Origin: Akkermansiaceae bacterium
GTDB lineage: Bacteria > Verrucomicrobiota > Verrucomicrobiia > Verrucomicrobiales > Akkermansiaceae
Assembly: GCA_903934285.1 (NCBI GenBank)
Contig: CAIZNN010000277.1
Span: forward strand, 1 to 34,010
DNA: 34,010 bases
Reading direction: 5' to 3'
The position numbers and the translations under genes were made by a program. The notes beneath the pieces were generated by a model. The model was given only the letters and a program-made list of their open reading frames with translations. It did no database searches and was not told the origin of the DNA. Shown one piece after another: positions 16,179 through 24,399 of this stretch. Within the stretch, counting starts at the first letter, position 1; every line of letters starts with the position of its first letter.

Positions 16179-17086
16179 AACTAGACTATCGAAACTACGT
16201 CGTCCAAGAGCCGCAGCCAGCACCACGCACCCGGCCACAGGCAGCCTTCCCAGAGCCTCCGGTAAATGGGATCGACACTTGGCTGATGAGCGCCGCCCGT
16301 TGGTGCCACAGCGCCGGGTTGTCATCATCCGAGGCGCTGGCACGCATTGAGGCATACGACGGAAGCCTCAGGCGGCGACTACGGCGAGGCGAGGCAAGCC
16401 GGGCCGTGGGGAAGGTCTACAGCACCAAGCTCACCCCGTCTGACAGATTTGAAAGGATGCCGAAGCCGCCTTCATGGAACCCGGCGGAAACAGAGCGCTT
16501 GCACCGTGAGTTGGGGACCGCGGTTGAAGACTTGGTTCTCTTGTCACCGGCATTCGATCCGTCGATGATACTTCCGGGTGAGATCCTCCAAAAGCTATTC
16601 CCGGACCCGGACGGCCTTTTGTGTATTGGGGAATCCAAGCGCAGGTTCAAGACCGCGCTGCTGGTGGATCACAAGCGACTCTGGCAGCAACAATTCACGG
16701 TGCCGGCCTACATGACAGCGATATGGGGGCTCACCCAGGACGACACAAAGTCGATGCACGCCAAATCCAACACCGGACCACGGCGCTACATCGTTTGTGA
16801 TTTTGACGAACCACCACCGGAGCAACACCCGAGCATCATTCTTCACCTTGCCAAGTATCGCCCTCTGGTGCTGGCTCTATCAACCGGCGGAAAATCCCTG
16901 CACGCATGGTTTCCTGCAACATCTTCCAGCGGGGACGACCGCCTTTTCTGGCGCTTGGCTATCGCGCTGGGTGCCGATCCAGTGTTCTATAGGAACCGCT
17001 CGCAGTTTGCGAGGATGCCTAACGGCACCCGCGACAATGACGAACGCCAACATTGCATTTACTTCGACCCAACCGCCACACCATGA
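16175..17086 (+). CDS. Primase-polymerase-like (AEP-type) protein
   Basis: 303 residues. The C-terminal half has archaeo-eukaryotic primase-like motifs: YIVCDFDEPPPEQHPS (two acidic metal ligands near residue 208), STGGKSLHAWFP (sGxGxH-like, near residue 241) and QFARMPNGTRDNDERQ (basic motif, near residue 279). The N-terminal part (about 30-75) is a helical segment (DTWLMSAARWCHSAG). It is overlapped on both sides by ATGA junctions, so it forms a coupled unit with the small upstream ORF and the helicase. A role in priming replication of the excised island is inferred; without alignment, whether all catalytic acids are present is uncertain. Confidence 0.65.
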   Translation: MKLDYRNYVVQEPQPAPRTRPQAAFPEPPVNGIDTWLMSAARWCHSAGLSSSEALARIEAYDGSLRRRLRRGEASRAVGKVYSTKLTPSDRFERMPKPPSWNPAETERLHRELGTAVEDLVLLSPAFDPSMILPGEILQKLFPDPDGLLCIGESKRRFKTALLVDHKRLWQQQFTVPAYMTAIWGLTQDDTKSMHAKSNTGPRRYIVCDFDEPPPEQHPSIILHLAKYRPLVLALSTGGKSLHAWFPATSSSGDDRLFWRLAIALGADPVFYRNRSQFARMPNGTRDNDERQHCIYFDPTATP

Positions 17087-18405
17087 TTGCCGACATTGCC
17101 ACCGAAGTTGGGAGGGTCACCGGGACCGTGATACCCATCGAACAAATGGGTCAGGTCTGGAAATTTTACTACGACGGGTCCAAATACTACATGGACAACA
17201 AGACCGAATTTGTCCCGATGGACCAGCGCAGCGTAACGCGCCACCTGAAAGGGTTTGGATTTGACAGCGTGGAAGCCGACGAGGTCGTCAACCGGATTCA
17301 GCTTGAGAAGCACGTCAATTTCTCAGGGCCGCTTGCAGGACATGCCAGAGGGTTGCATACGGCGGGCGGGGTGAAGCTGCTCGCCACCACCTCCCCGTCG
17401 GTCATCCAAGCCAAGCCGGGGGGATGGCCGACTCTCCGCACCGTCATTGAAAACTTGCTAGGGGACGACGATGCCGGGACCATTCAAATTCAGACATTCC
17501 TGGCATGGTTGAAAATTGCGCGTGAAAGCCTGCTCACCAGCAAGCGCCGGCCGGGGCAGGCTTTGGCGCTTGCGGGACCGCGCGAGTCTGGCAAGAGCTT
17601 GCTCATCGATGTCGCCGAACTCGCACTTGGCGGCCGGCGGGCAAACCCCTATCCGTATTTCACCGGCCGGACTAATTTCAACGCCGACCTTGCCGGGGCG
17701 GAGTTGCTGGCGGTTGACGATGAGGCGGGAAGCACCGACATAAGAAGTCGCAAGACGCTTGCCGCAAATATCAAAAGCTGTCTCTTCGCTGGTGCCGTTA
17801 GGATCGAGGGCAAGAACAAGGCCGCCTTCACATTCCGCCCGTGCTGGCGGATGGTCATTGCACTGAATGACGAACCCGAGGCCCTGCTTGTGCTGCCGCC
17901 GCTCACCGAGGACATAGGCGACAAGCTCACCTTGCTGAAATGCCGCAAGATGCCGCTACCGATGCCGGCACACACGATGGAGGAGCGGGAGAAGTTTTTT
18001 GAAACACTCCGGCATGAATTGCCGGGGATGCTCGCTTGGCTCGAATCGTGGGAGATTCCCGCCGATTTGCGGGAAGAGCGCTGCGGCGTGCTGGCGTTTC
18101 ATCACCCGCACCTCGTTCACGCCCTTGGTGAATTGTCCCCCGAGGGACAGTTGCTCGCGCTGATCGACGCAGCACACGCCGGGGGTTCGCTGGCGCTGCC
18201 ATGGGTGGGGTCCGCTGCTGAGCTGAAATCCATACTCACCGGGGCGCCGGGAACGGGCAGGGACGCCGACAAGCTGCTTGGCGGATGGACACCTGCCGCC
18301 GGGACCTATCTTGGCAGGCTGGAAGGGTGCGGACGGGTTGTTCGCCTCACACTCAAGGACGGGATTCAACGCTGGAGAGTCCTTCCAAGTGGAGCAGTGG
18401 ATTAA
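17083..18405 (+). CDS. SF3/D5-type helicase-ATPase (DUF5906-like)
   Basis: A 440-residue protein starting at the ATGA overlap (17083). Walker A is LAGPRESGKSLLID near residue 165; Walker B-like LLAVDDEAG near residue 210; sensor-type MVIALNDEPEALLVLPPL follows near residue 258, as in superfamily 3 / D5 viral and plasmid helicases. The N-terminal 120 residues (KFYYDGSKYYMDNKTEFVP) resemble the lead-in domain of such proteins. The C-terminal 100 residues are probably a winged helix (LLGGWTPAAGTYLGRLEG). Paired with the primase-like gene it makes a primase-helicase module for island replication. Confidence 0.8.
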   Translation: MIADIATEVGRVTGTVIPIEQMGQVWKFYYDGSKYYMDNKTEFVPMDQRSVTRHLKGFGFDSVEADEVVNRIQLEKHVNFSGPLAGHARGLHTAGGVKLLATTSPSVIQAKPGGWPTLRTVIENLLGDDDAGTIQIQTFLAWLKIARESLLTSKRRPGQALALAGPRESGKSLLIDVAELALGGRRANPYPYFTGRTNFNADLAGAELLAVDDEAGSTDIRSRKTLAANIKSCLFAGAVRIEGKNKAAFTFRPCWRMVIALNDEPEALLVLPPLTEDIGDKLTLLKCRKMPLPMPAHTMEEREKFFETLRHELPGMLAWLESWEIPADLREERCGVLAFHHPHLVHALGELSPEGQLLALIDAAHAGGSLALPWVGSAAELKSILTGAPGTGRDADKLLGGWTPAAGTYLGRLEGCGRVVRLTLKDGIQRWRVLPSGAVD

Positions 18406-18490
18406 CTTTATACCTTAAATAACGGGAGAGAGAGAAGAAAACACCCATTATGACACGCACGACCCTCGAACTTGCTCCACTGCTCCACTT
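18387..18490. repeat. 15-bp inverted repeat spanning the helicase 3' end and leader ORF
   Basis: AAGTGGAGCAGTGGA (18387-18401) is perfectly complementary to TCCACTGCTCCACTT (18476-18490), with 74 bp between. The left arm encodes the last helicase residues; the right arm lies in the 20-codon leader ORF. The direct GTGGAGCA doublet inside the right arm's complement is iteron-like. It may be an RNA fold controlling downstream translation, or a replication or repressor site. Confidence 0.75.
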
Positions 18491-18512
18491 ATACCCCAGC
18501 CACACGCCATGA
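18450..18512 (+). CDS. Putative 20-residue leader peptide
   Basis: The ATG at 18450 follows a purine-rich GGGAGAGAGAGAAG stretch by about 12 nt and encodes MTRTTLELAPLLHLYPSHTP. The TGA (18510-18512) overlaps the ATG of the next gene at 18509. The overlap and the purine-rich site suggest that it is translated and that it couples the next gene, but there is no other proof. Confidence 0.4.
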   Translation: MTRTTLELAPLLHLYPSHTP

Positions 18513-18967
18513 CCCAGACCATCAACCACCCTAGGCCGGGGCGCACCCCTGCCCCCACCGCCCCCACCGCCACCGCCAAGCCGTCCGTGCTCGCATCGCC
18601 GCCCATCGCGCCAGACTGCGGGCCTGACCAGCCAGCAGCGAACGTGAGGCGGCCTGCCGCCAAGCCGGCGACCAGACGGCGGGCGCTGATCACGGTCCGC
18701 GAACGATTCCCTGGCGAAGCGGTCACTTCGATCAGATACCCGGCCGGCGCCCGTGAGTGGGTTTTTTTGTCAGGGCCGCACTTTAACATCGAGCACGACC
18801 CAGGCGCTGGCCGGAGTTGGTACGGGGCGTATTTGAAAGCGCTGCAAGTCGAATTTGCCGAACTGGCCCGCAAACTCGGGTTCGATGAGTTTGAATTCAA
18901 AGTGACCGTGCCGCACTGCCACAGGAGCGCCACCTATTCCGTGTACCACGAATACCCGATTTCCTAA
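18509..18967 (+). CDS. Island protein of unknown function
   Basis: 152 residues. The first 60 are Pro/Ala/Thr-rich and probably disordered. A basic stretch (RRPAAKPATRRRALITVRER) leads into a compact domain with AREWVFLSGPHFNIEHDPG, a helix KALQVEFAELARKLGFDEFE and a final HCHRSATYSVYHEYPIS. No family is recognised. It is coupled to the leader ORF and followed closely by another small gene, within the helicase operon. Confidence 0.6.
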   Translation: MTQTINHPRPGRTPAPTAPTATAKPSVLASPPIAPDCGPDQPAANVRRPAAKPATRRRALITVRERFPGEAVTSIRYPAGAREWVFLSGPHFNIEHDPGAGRSWYGAYLKALQVEFAELARKLGFDEFEFKVTVPHCHRSATYSVYHEYPIS

Positions 18968-18979
18968 CCATCCAAAAAA

Positions 18980-19384
18980 ATGAAATCACCCATCCACCAC
19001 CACCCGAAGTTTTCTCAAATGCTGGTCAACCTTCGCGCCGGGTTGCAAGCCCACGCCGACGCTGCCGGTGAAGCCGTGACCATCGACTACCACTTGTCGG
19101 CCGGCCGCCCTATTCGTATGTCCTTCCGGCCAGCCGCGGGTGCAGAGTCGCCCGGGGCCCCTGCCGCGAAGTCACACGCCACCGCCACGCCACCGCAGGC
19201 CACGCCAGCGGTACCGCCACCAGCCAAGACCGGAAAGCCCCTAACACGCCGCGAGCGTCGGGCGTTGAACACCGACGTTCTTGGGGTGATGGTGGCAGTG
19301 CTTCGTTCACTGCCGGAAGAAGACATTGCCGAGCACCTCAAACATTTCCCCGGAGACTCCAAGTTCCTGACCCCGACCCCATGA
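18980..19384 (+). CDS. Island protein of unknown function
   Basis: 134 residues from an ATG preceded by AAAAAAA. The N-terminal part (HHPKFSQMLVNLRAGLQAHA then VTIDYHLSAGRPIRMSF) looks alpha/beta. A Pro/Ala/Thr linker follows, then a basic LTRRERRALN and a helix VLGVMVAVLRSLPEEDIAEH. The stop overlaps the next ATG (ATGA at 19381). Not recognised; the operon context suggests an accessory to replication or regulation. Confidence 0.6.
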   Translation: MKSPIHHHPKFSQMLVNLRAGLQAHADAAGEAVTIDYHLSAGRPIRMSFRPAAGAESPGAPAAKSHATATPPQATPAVPPPAKTGKPLTRRERRALNTDVLGVMVAVLRSLPEEDIAEHLKHFPGDSKFLTPTP

Positions 19385-19719
19385 AAACCATACCATCCGA
19401 TTCCCCATCACGCGCACTGGCCGAAGCGCTCGCAGCCGAAGTGCCATCCGCCCGACTGGCCGCCGTGTTGAGTGACGCTCTGGCTTCGACCGTCATGTCC
19501 CGCTCCGGACAGGTCTTGCCGGATACCCGCAGCCGCCTTCAGGCAGCCTCGCTCATTCTAGCCTATCAGATAGGTACGCCGGTGCAGCGCCTCGAGAGTG
19601 TGGTCGTCACGATGGATGCGGACCAGTCCAAGGATACCGCCGAGCGGCTGCGCCACTCGCCGGCGTTGCGGGCGGCGATGCGCAAGGCCTTGGCCGAGGC
19701 CGAGCCGGTGGACGTGTAG
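19381..19719 (+). CDS. Island protein of unknown function
   Basis: 112 residues, largely helical and Ala-rich (LAEALAAEVPSARLAAVLSD, TRSRLQAASLILAYQIGTPV, SPALRAAMRKALAEAEPVDV). It is the last gene of the coupled run that starts at 15987. No domain identified. Its TAG is followed 7 bp later by the ParB-like remnant, in a zone rich in palindromes, so it may mark the end of the intact replication module. Confidence 0.6.
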   Translation: MKTIPSDSPSRALAEALAAEVPSARLAAVLSDALASTVMSRSGQVLPDTRSRLQAASLILAYQIGTPVQRLESVVVTMDADQSKDTAERLRHSPALRAAMRKALAEAEPVDV

Positions 19720-19726
19720 ATGCGGC

Positions 19727-19966
19727 ATGGTGGCGGCAAAGATTGCGGACATGCCGCATGGTGGCTCCTACAACGTGAAGAAAGTCGATGGGCCAAATGG
19801 CCCATCGAAAATCAAAGGAAAATCCAACGCCGAAGCCGCCGAAATGATGAACGTGAGCGAGCGGACGGTGGGAGCCAAGATCGCGGATATGCCGCATGGT
19901 GGGGCTGTTTATTCCCCTCCAAAAAGCGATGGGCCAAATGGCCCGCATTCGGAACACTTATCTTGA
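19727..19966 (+). pseudogene. Fragmented ParB/methylase-associated HTH protein (duplicated core)
   Basis: The frame reads MVAAKIADMPHGGSYN, DGPNGPSKIKG and NAEAAEMMNVSERTVGAKIA, then DMPHGG and DGPNGP again before stopping. AKIADMPHGG..DGPNGP..AEAAEMMNVSERTV resembles the HTH region of ParB-like or adenine-methylase-associated proteins, in which the helix normally continues as a KK-V-L segment. Here the second AKIADMPHGG is spliced in at that point, indicating recombination between two related copies. No nuclease or methylase domain remains. Confidence 0.5.
19785..19808. repeat. Palindrome TCGATGGGCC-AAAT-GGCCCATCGA
   Basis: Perfect 10-bp arms around a 4-nt centre. Its core GGGCCAAATGGCCC recurs at 19931-19944 and, as the complement, at 20295-20308. 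It lies within the DGPNGP codons of the ParB-like remnant, so it may be coding ancestry, a binding site, or both. Confidence 0.85.
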
Positions 19967-20309
19967 CATCCGGGGAATGGATTGCAGAATCCGAACATGA
20001 GCAAGGGACCAGGAAAACTTCAAAGGCTGGCCACAGAGCTGTGTGCAGACGGCGTGACCCTCATTTCTGGCGATTACCTCGCCCACTTGGCCGCGGGGGC
20101 TCCTCCAACCGATTCCCAGGTGCGGTCAGCCCGCCGGACCTTGCAGACGCTGGCGGCGAATGGGGCGATAACAGATCACGGATTCGCCGGCGGCACTGGC
20201 AGGAAAATATATGGTGGACCCTTGGCCAAGCAGATCGACCTTGACCGAGCATACCGACAGGCAATGCAAAGTTTCCGGTAAGTGTTCCGAATGCGGGCCA
20301 TTTGGCCCA
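19930..20309. repeat. 380-bp unit bounded by perfect 31-bp inverted repeats
   Basis: 19930-19960 and 20279-20309 are exact reverse complements over 31 bp, beginning TGGGCCAAATGGCCCGCATT. Homology stops abruptly on both sides. The unit contains one ORF (19997-20281) whose TAA lies in the right arm. No target-site duplication is evident. It may be a MITE-like passenger, an invertible segment, or the result of an inverted duplication. Confidence 0.85.
19997..20281 (+). CDS. Small winged-helix-like protein inside the inverted-repeat unit
   Basis: 94 residues from the ATG at 19997. VTLISGDYLAHLAAGAPPTD and QVRSARRTLQTLAANGAITD followed by GFAGGTGRKIYGG look like a helix-helix-wing DNA-binding fold. 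No ribosome site is visible. The gene nearly fills the space between the two 31-bp arms, and its stop codon lies inside the right arm. DNA binding is inferred from fold-like pattern only. Confidence 0.5.
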   Translation: MSKGPGKLQRLATELCADGVTLISGDYLAHLAAGAPPTDSQVRSARRTLQTLAANGAITDHGFAGGTGRKIYGGPLAKQIDLDRAYRQAMQSFR

Positions 20310-20384
20310 GTTGAACGAGATGGGAAGACTATCGCCCAAGCCGCCGCGAAGATGCAACTTTTATGCGTTATTAAACCGCCTTGA
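20280..20384 (+). pseudogene. Further ParB-like fragment after the inverted repeat
   Basis: The plus frame from 20280 reads CGPFGPVERDGKTIAQAAAK followed by M and ends at a TGA (20382-20384). The RDGKTIAQAAAKM phrase resembles the start of the HTH in ParB-like proteins. It has no start codon of its own. The remaining sequence to 20525 shows nothing coding. Confidence 0.3.
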
Positions 20385-20525
20385 AAATGGCATAGCGAAT
20401 TGGCGCGTGCAACCCGTTAGCTATCAGCCGGTTGGAAATCCCCACGTTTCGTCATGTTAGAAAACATTGACAGCGCCGCCCGAAAAGGAGTATTTGCGCG
20501 GATTCCCAAAACGGGAGCATCCAAC

Positions 20526-21086
20526 ATGAAAAATACCATCAGCCGTCAGACCGCCACCACGCTTGTGATTCACACCCCCGGCACGCCGGATGAACGCTGG
20601 GGCATTGATGCCAAAACCATGGATGGTGCCAGGACCGCAGCCCGCGCCTTGGGTGAAACGCTGGAGCAATTCGTTAAAACCGCGATTCTTGAAAGGCTTG
20701 CGGAATTGCGGAAGACAGAGGCGAGCACCGTCAAGCCGCCAGTCATCACTCCGCATGAAGGATGGGTGCAAGTCACGCCAGCCATTCGCCGCCTCGCGAA
20801 GCAGCTCGAAGTCACGCCCGAAGCCCTGGCGCAAGACATCCTGCTTTCTGGCTCTGTCGCGCTGGACAACTCCCTCGCTTTAAACGAGGACATCGAGCTG
20901 AATCCGATCTTGTTCGCCTGCACGCCCCTTGAACCGAGTTTCTCCCATCGCTGGACAATCACCGCGGCGCTGGACACGCTGCCGCCCGAGTTCATCCAAG
21001 ATTGCCAGCGCCAGGCCGACTACGCCGACTTGACAATCCAGGCCGTGCTCTTCCGCGAGATGCTGCATGGGCTTCCGAGCGAATAG
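20526..21086 (+). CDS. Island protein of unknown function
   Basis: 186 residues. The ATG at 20526 has GGGAG 8 nt upstream and is preferred to the in-frame ATG at 20454. A beta-rich start (TATTLVIHTPGTPDERWGID) leads into helices (GARTAARALGETLEQFVKTA ILERLAELR) that recall an N-terminal ribbon-helix-helix or antitoxin-like segment. A second segment VTPAIRRLAKQLEVTPEALA and a helical C-terminus follow. I cannot assign a family; a DNA-binding or regulatory role is possible. No obvious toxin partner lies next to it. Confidence 0.55.
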   Translation: MKNTISRQTATTLVIHTPGTPDERWGIDAKTMDGARTAARALGETLEQFVKTAILERLAELRKTEASTVKPPVITPHEGWVQVTPAIRRLAKQLEVTPEALAQDILLSGSVALDNSLALNEDIELNPILFACTPLEPSFSHRWTITAALDTLPPEFIQDCQRQADYADLTIQAVLFREMLHGLPSE

Positions 21087-21199
21087 TTGCCCTCACCCCG
21101 ATCACCCGCCCTGCACGGCTCGTCCGGTTTCAGATTACACCGGCAACGACCCGCTTGGTTTCGGCCAAGATGCTCATCATTGGCCGGCGGTATAATCGG

Positions 21200-21340
21200 A
21201 TGAAGACAGTGGGGCATGGTAAGGGTTCTGCGGGCCAAAATGTCCCCCAGAATACCGCCGCAAAACTCGGCAAAGAGCATGGCGTGAGCGAACGCACCGT
21301 GAAGCGGGCCGGGGAGGTGATCAAAGACGGCATCTCAGAA
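21200..21340 (+). pseudogene. ParB-like HTH fragment upstream of the surface protein
   Basis: The frame reads MKTVGHGKGSAGQNVPQNTA, AKLGKEHGVSERTVKRAGEV and IKDGI. The NTAAKLGKEHGVSERTVKRA core is a clear helix-turn-helix of ParB-like or related proteins. It is the third such fragment in 1.6 kb and runs in frame into the LRR gene without a stop. A TATAAT box lies at 21191-21196, but with no good -35 partner. It is treated as a remnant, though it could be the native N-terminus of a fusion. Confidence 0.45.
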
Positions 21341-21439
21341 CCAAGAAAAAACCTTCTTGGTTCAGGGAGGAAAACGCGCCGAATATACCAAAGTATCTGC
21401 ATCGCTGTCGCTGGGCTTCTGATAGATCTTCGCGAAGCC

Positions 21440-23809
21440 ATGAGAACCAACACAACTCGTCAACGTGCCTTGCCCCAATCCGAAGCTCGCGCGAGAGGGC
21501 GAATCAAAGCCCCCAACAAGTCCCACTGGCTGAAACCGCTGGCAATCCTGTGTTGCTTGGTAAATGCCGTGTCGGGCGTCACGTTCGGTGTTTTTGATTA
21601 TGACGAATTTCCACACCCCGACCATCGAATCACGATCACCCGTTGCTCAACCGGCGCGGAGGGCGCTGTTATCATTCCAGCAACCATCAATGACCATCCG
21701 GTGATAGGCATTAAAGCATCTGCGTTCTATGAGTGTGCCAAAGTGACCAGTGTCACGATTCCTGACAGTGTCATCAGCATGGGGCAAGCGGCGTTCGCAT
21801 ATTGCTATGCCATGACCAGCGTGACGACTGGCAATGGTCTCACCGGGATCGCGCAAGATGCCTTCGTTCAGTGCCAAAACCTGACCAGCGTCACGATTGG
21901 TGGCAGCGTCACAAGCATTGGGGTAGGGGCGTTCTCAAACTGCTACAGCCTGCCGAGCATATCGATTCCAGCCGGTGTGACCAGCATCGGCGGCAGGTTC
22001 TCAGGTTGCCTTAGGTTGGCATCCATATCGGTTGCAGCAGGGAACCCGAATTACATCAGCGAGGACGGGGTGTTATTCGACAAACTCAAAACCACGCTCA
22101 TTCAGTGCCCCGCGCTCAAGAGTGGCGCCTACTCAATCCCCAACGGCGTCACAAGCATTGATGGGGCGTTCTCCGGTTGCAGCAATTTGACCAGCATCAC
22201 GATCCCTGACAGCGTCACAATCATCGCCTCGGCGTTCATGGGTTGCTCAGCCCTGACCAGTGTCACAATTCCCCCCGGTGTCACACGCATCGATGGAACG
22301 TTTTCTGGATGTAGCAACCTGACCAGTGTGACGATTCCCGACGCTGTTACCATAATCGAAAGCGGCTCGTTTCATTCCTGCCATAGCCTGACCAGCATAA
22401 AACTCCCCGCCAGTCTCACCGGCATTGGACCTAGCGCGTTCCATTCCTGCACCGGGCTAACCAGCGTCACAATCCCATCCGGGGTGACTTGGATCAACGG
22501 GATGGCCTTCTACTGTTGCAGTGGGCTGGCCAGCGCATGCTTCACGGGTGACGCCCCGTTGATGACGGAGTTGAATGTTTTTGATTCCACCGCCAACGGC
22601 TTCAAGGTGTATTACATCAACGGCAAAGCGGACTTCACTACGCCGGCTTGGCAGGGCTACCCCGCATTCCCCGGAGCGCCGTCGCAATTCACAAGCGCCG
22701 CACCACCCACAACTGGCAAAGTCGGCACCAACTATAGCCACACCTGCGCGGCGACGGGCACGCCGGCCGCAACTTTCGCTGTGACTTCTGGGGCATTACC
22801 AGACGGCACGTCCATGAGCAGTGCCGGGATAATTTCCGGTGCCCCGACCGCAGCAGGCATCTTCACCGGCACCATCGCCGCATCCAATGGCTTCCCTCCT
22901 GATGTCACGCAGGACTTCGTCATTGATACCAACGAATACCGGATCCTCACCGCCAGCGGCATCCATGGCAGCGTCGCTGGGGGCGGCACCTTCCTCCTCG
23001 CCACCACCACCACCCTCACACCCAACCCCGCCCCCGGCTACCTCTTCGCCGGCTGGACGGGTGACGCCACTGGCACCGCCACCCCGCTGTCCGTCCTGAT
23101 GGATGCCGACAAGACCATCGGCGCGTCCTTCGCCCCTGACACCAACGACACCGACGGGGACGGCCTGACGAATTATCAAGAGATCGTGGAGTATGGCACG
23201 GATCCAGCCAAGAAGGACACGGATGAGGACGGGGTGAAGGATGGCGTTGACGCCCTGCCAAGTGACCCAACTGAAACGCTCGACTCGGACAACGATGGGA
23301 TCGGGGACAATGCCGATCTGGACGATGACGGCGACGGGTATTCGGATGCTGACGAGGTGGCAATCTACCACACGGATCCCAAGCGCGGCGACTCGGACGG
23401 CGACGGGCTCAGCGACCCGCAGGAGTTGCAGACATATCACACCGACCCCAACCTTGCCGACTCTGACAACGACGGGCTCAATGACGGCGCGGAGATTTCC
23501 CACCACACCAACCCCAAGGCTCCCGACAGCGATGGCGACGGCTTCCTTGACGGCTACGAGGTGCTGACGGGCAAGCTGCCTCTCGACATCGCGGACCATC
23601 CCGCGCTTGTGGCGGAGGCGAGGACAGCCATCGAGTTCACGTTTCCAGCCGCCCTTGGCAAGACCTACCGCATCGAGGACTCGCTTGACTTGGACACATG
23701 GACCATCGTGGAGAGCGGGATTGCCGGCAACGGGGAGCAAGTCCAACGGTTCTACTCAACCCGCGGAATGCCCATGCGGTATTTCAGGGTGGAAGAGGTT
23801 GCGCCGTGA
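21440..23809 (+). CDS. BspA-type leucine-rich-repeat surface protein with calcium-binding repeats
   Basis: 789 residues from the ATG at 21440. A hydrophobic segment (LKPLAILCCLVNAVSGVTFG, about 30-50) after a basic N-terminus acts as a signal. Residues of about 70-390 are BspA/LRR_5 repeats: LTSVTIPDSVTIIxxxAFxxC units, at least ten. A putative-Ig (He_PIG) module (GTPAATFAVTSGALPDGTSM) spans about 414-494, then an InlB-like repeat (APGYLFAGWTGDATGTATPL). About 568-707 are thrombospondin type 3-like DxDGDGL repeats that bind Ca2+. The C-terminal 80 residues (FPAALGKTYRIEDSLDLDTW) resemble a module common in Verrucomicrobiota secreted proteins. Surface adhesion or binding is inferred. It is the largest cargo gene of the island. 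Confidence 0.85.
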   Translation: MRTNTTRQRALPQSEARARGRIKAPNKSHWLKPLAILCCLVNAVSGVTFGVFDYDEFPHPDHRITITRCSTGAEGAVIIPATINDHPVIGIKASAFYECAKVTSVTIPDSVISMGQAAFAYCYAMTSVTTGNGLTGIAQDAFVQCQNLTSVTIGGSVTSIGVGAFSNCYSLPSISIPAGVTSIGGRFSGCLRLASISVAAGNPNYISEDGVLFDKLKTTLIQCPALKSGAYSIPNGVTSIDGAFSGCSNLTSITIPDSVTIIASAFMGCSALTSVTIPPGVTRIDGTFSGCSNLTSVTIPDAVTIIESGSFHSCHSLTSIKLPASLTGIGPSAFHSCTGLTSVTIPSGVTWINGMAFYCCSGLASACFTGDAPLMTELNVFDSTANGFKVYYINGKADFTTPAWQGYPAFPGAPSQFTSAAPPTTGKVGTNYSHTCAATGTPAATFAVTSGALPDGTSMSSAGIISGAPTAAGIFTGTIAASNGFPPDVTQDFVIDTNEYRILTASGIHGSVAGGGTFLLATTTTLTPNPAPGYLFAGWTGDATGTATPLSVLMDADKTIGASFAPDTNDTDGDGLTNYQEIVEYGTDPAKKDTDEDGVKDGVDALPSDPTETLDSDNDGIGDNADLDDDGDGYSDADEVAIYHTDPKRGDSDGDGLSDPQELQTYHTDPNLADSDNDGLNDGAEISHHTNPKAPDSDGDGFLDGYEVLTGKLPLDIADHPALVAEARTAIEFTFPAALGKTYRIEDSLDLDTWTIVESGIAGNGEQVQRFYSTRGMPMRYFRVEEVAP

Positions 23810-23870
23810 TCTGACACTGCCGGCCGGCTTGGCTCTTTCTGGCGGGATAAGAACAAAGCAGACCCCCCCT

Positions 23871-24317
23871 ATGCACACAGTCATTCTTGCGATTTGCTTC
23901 CTCGCCCTCGCCGGCGCTGTATTTGTCTCGAGAGAGAATAAAACAGAGTCCAACCAGTCTATCTTCATCCTCTCCATGCTCATTGGAGGACTGTTCTCCG
24001 TTGCTGCCCTGTGGGTTGCCTGTCTCGGGTTCCTGCAAGGAGATGTTGGAATGCCAAACAGTCCCAGCTTTCGCACCGGACGCTTGGTCCCCCGCAAAAT
24101 TTCCGAAGGCGATTGCTCATACAGGTTTGCCCTCCGCTACGAGGAACGGAAGTGGTGGGGGGGGGTGAGCGTAGGATCGTGGCCGGCGCGATGGAACTCG
24201 GGAAGCGGAGAATACGAGTATTGCGATTCTGGCTCATGGCATGTGGTCCCGATCTATTTGAACCGAGACGATGATCGAACTTTTTACTACGACAACCGCG
24301 GAGCGCATGAGGAGTGA
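23871..24317 (+). CDS. Two-TM membrane protein of unknown function
   Basis: 148 residues. TM1 (VILAICFLALAGAVFV) starts at about residue 4; a short basic/polar loop follows, then TM2 (IFILSMLIGGLFSVAALWVA). The remaining 90 residues are Trp/Tyr/Gly-rich (EERKWWGGVSVGSWPARWNS, HVVPIYLNRDDDRTFYY) and probably a small beta domain. The ATG at 23871 follows a C-rich GACCCCCCCT without a Shine-Dalgarno. It lies 61 bp after the LRR gene. No family recognised. Confidence 0.6.
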   Translation: MHTVILAICFLALAGAVFVSRENKTESNQSIFILSMLIGGLFSVAALWVACLGFLQGDVGMPNSPSFRTGRLVPRKISEGDCSYRFALRYEERKWWGGVSVGSWPARWNSGSGEYEYCDSGSWHVVPIYLNRDDDRTFYYDNRGAHEE

Positions 24318-24399
24318 CTGGACTCCCGCTGCAGAAACCATCCGCCCGCCCGGCCGTCGTAAATTGTCCGGGCCGATTTCATAACTGCTCCCACTCCCC

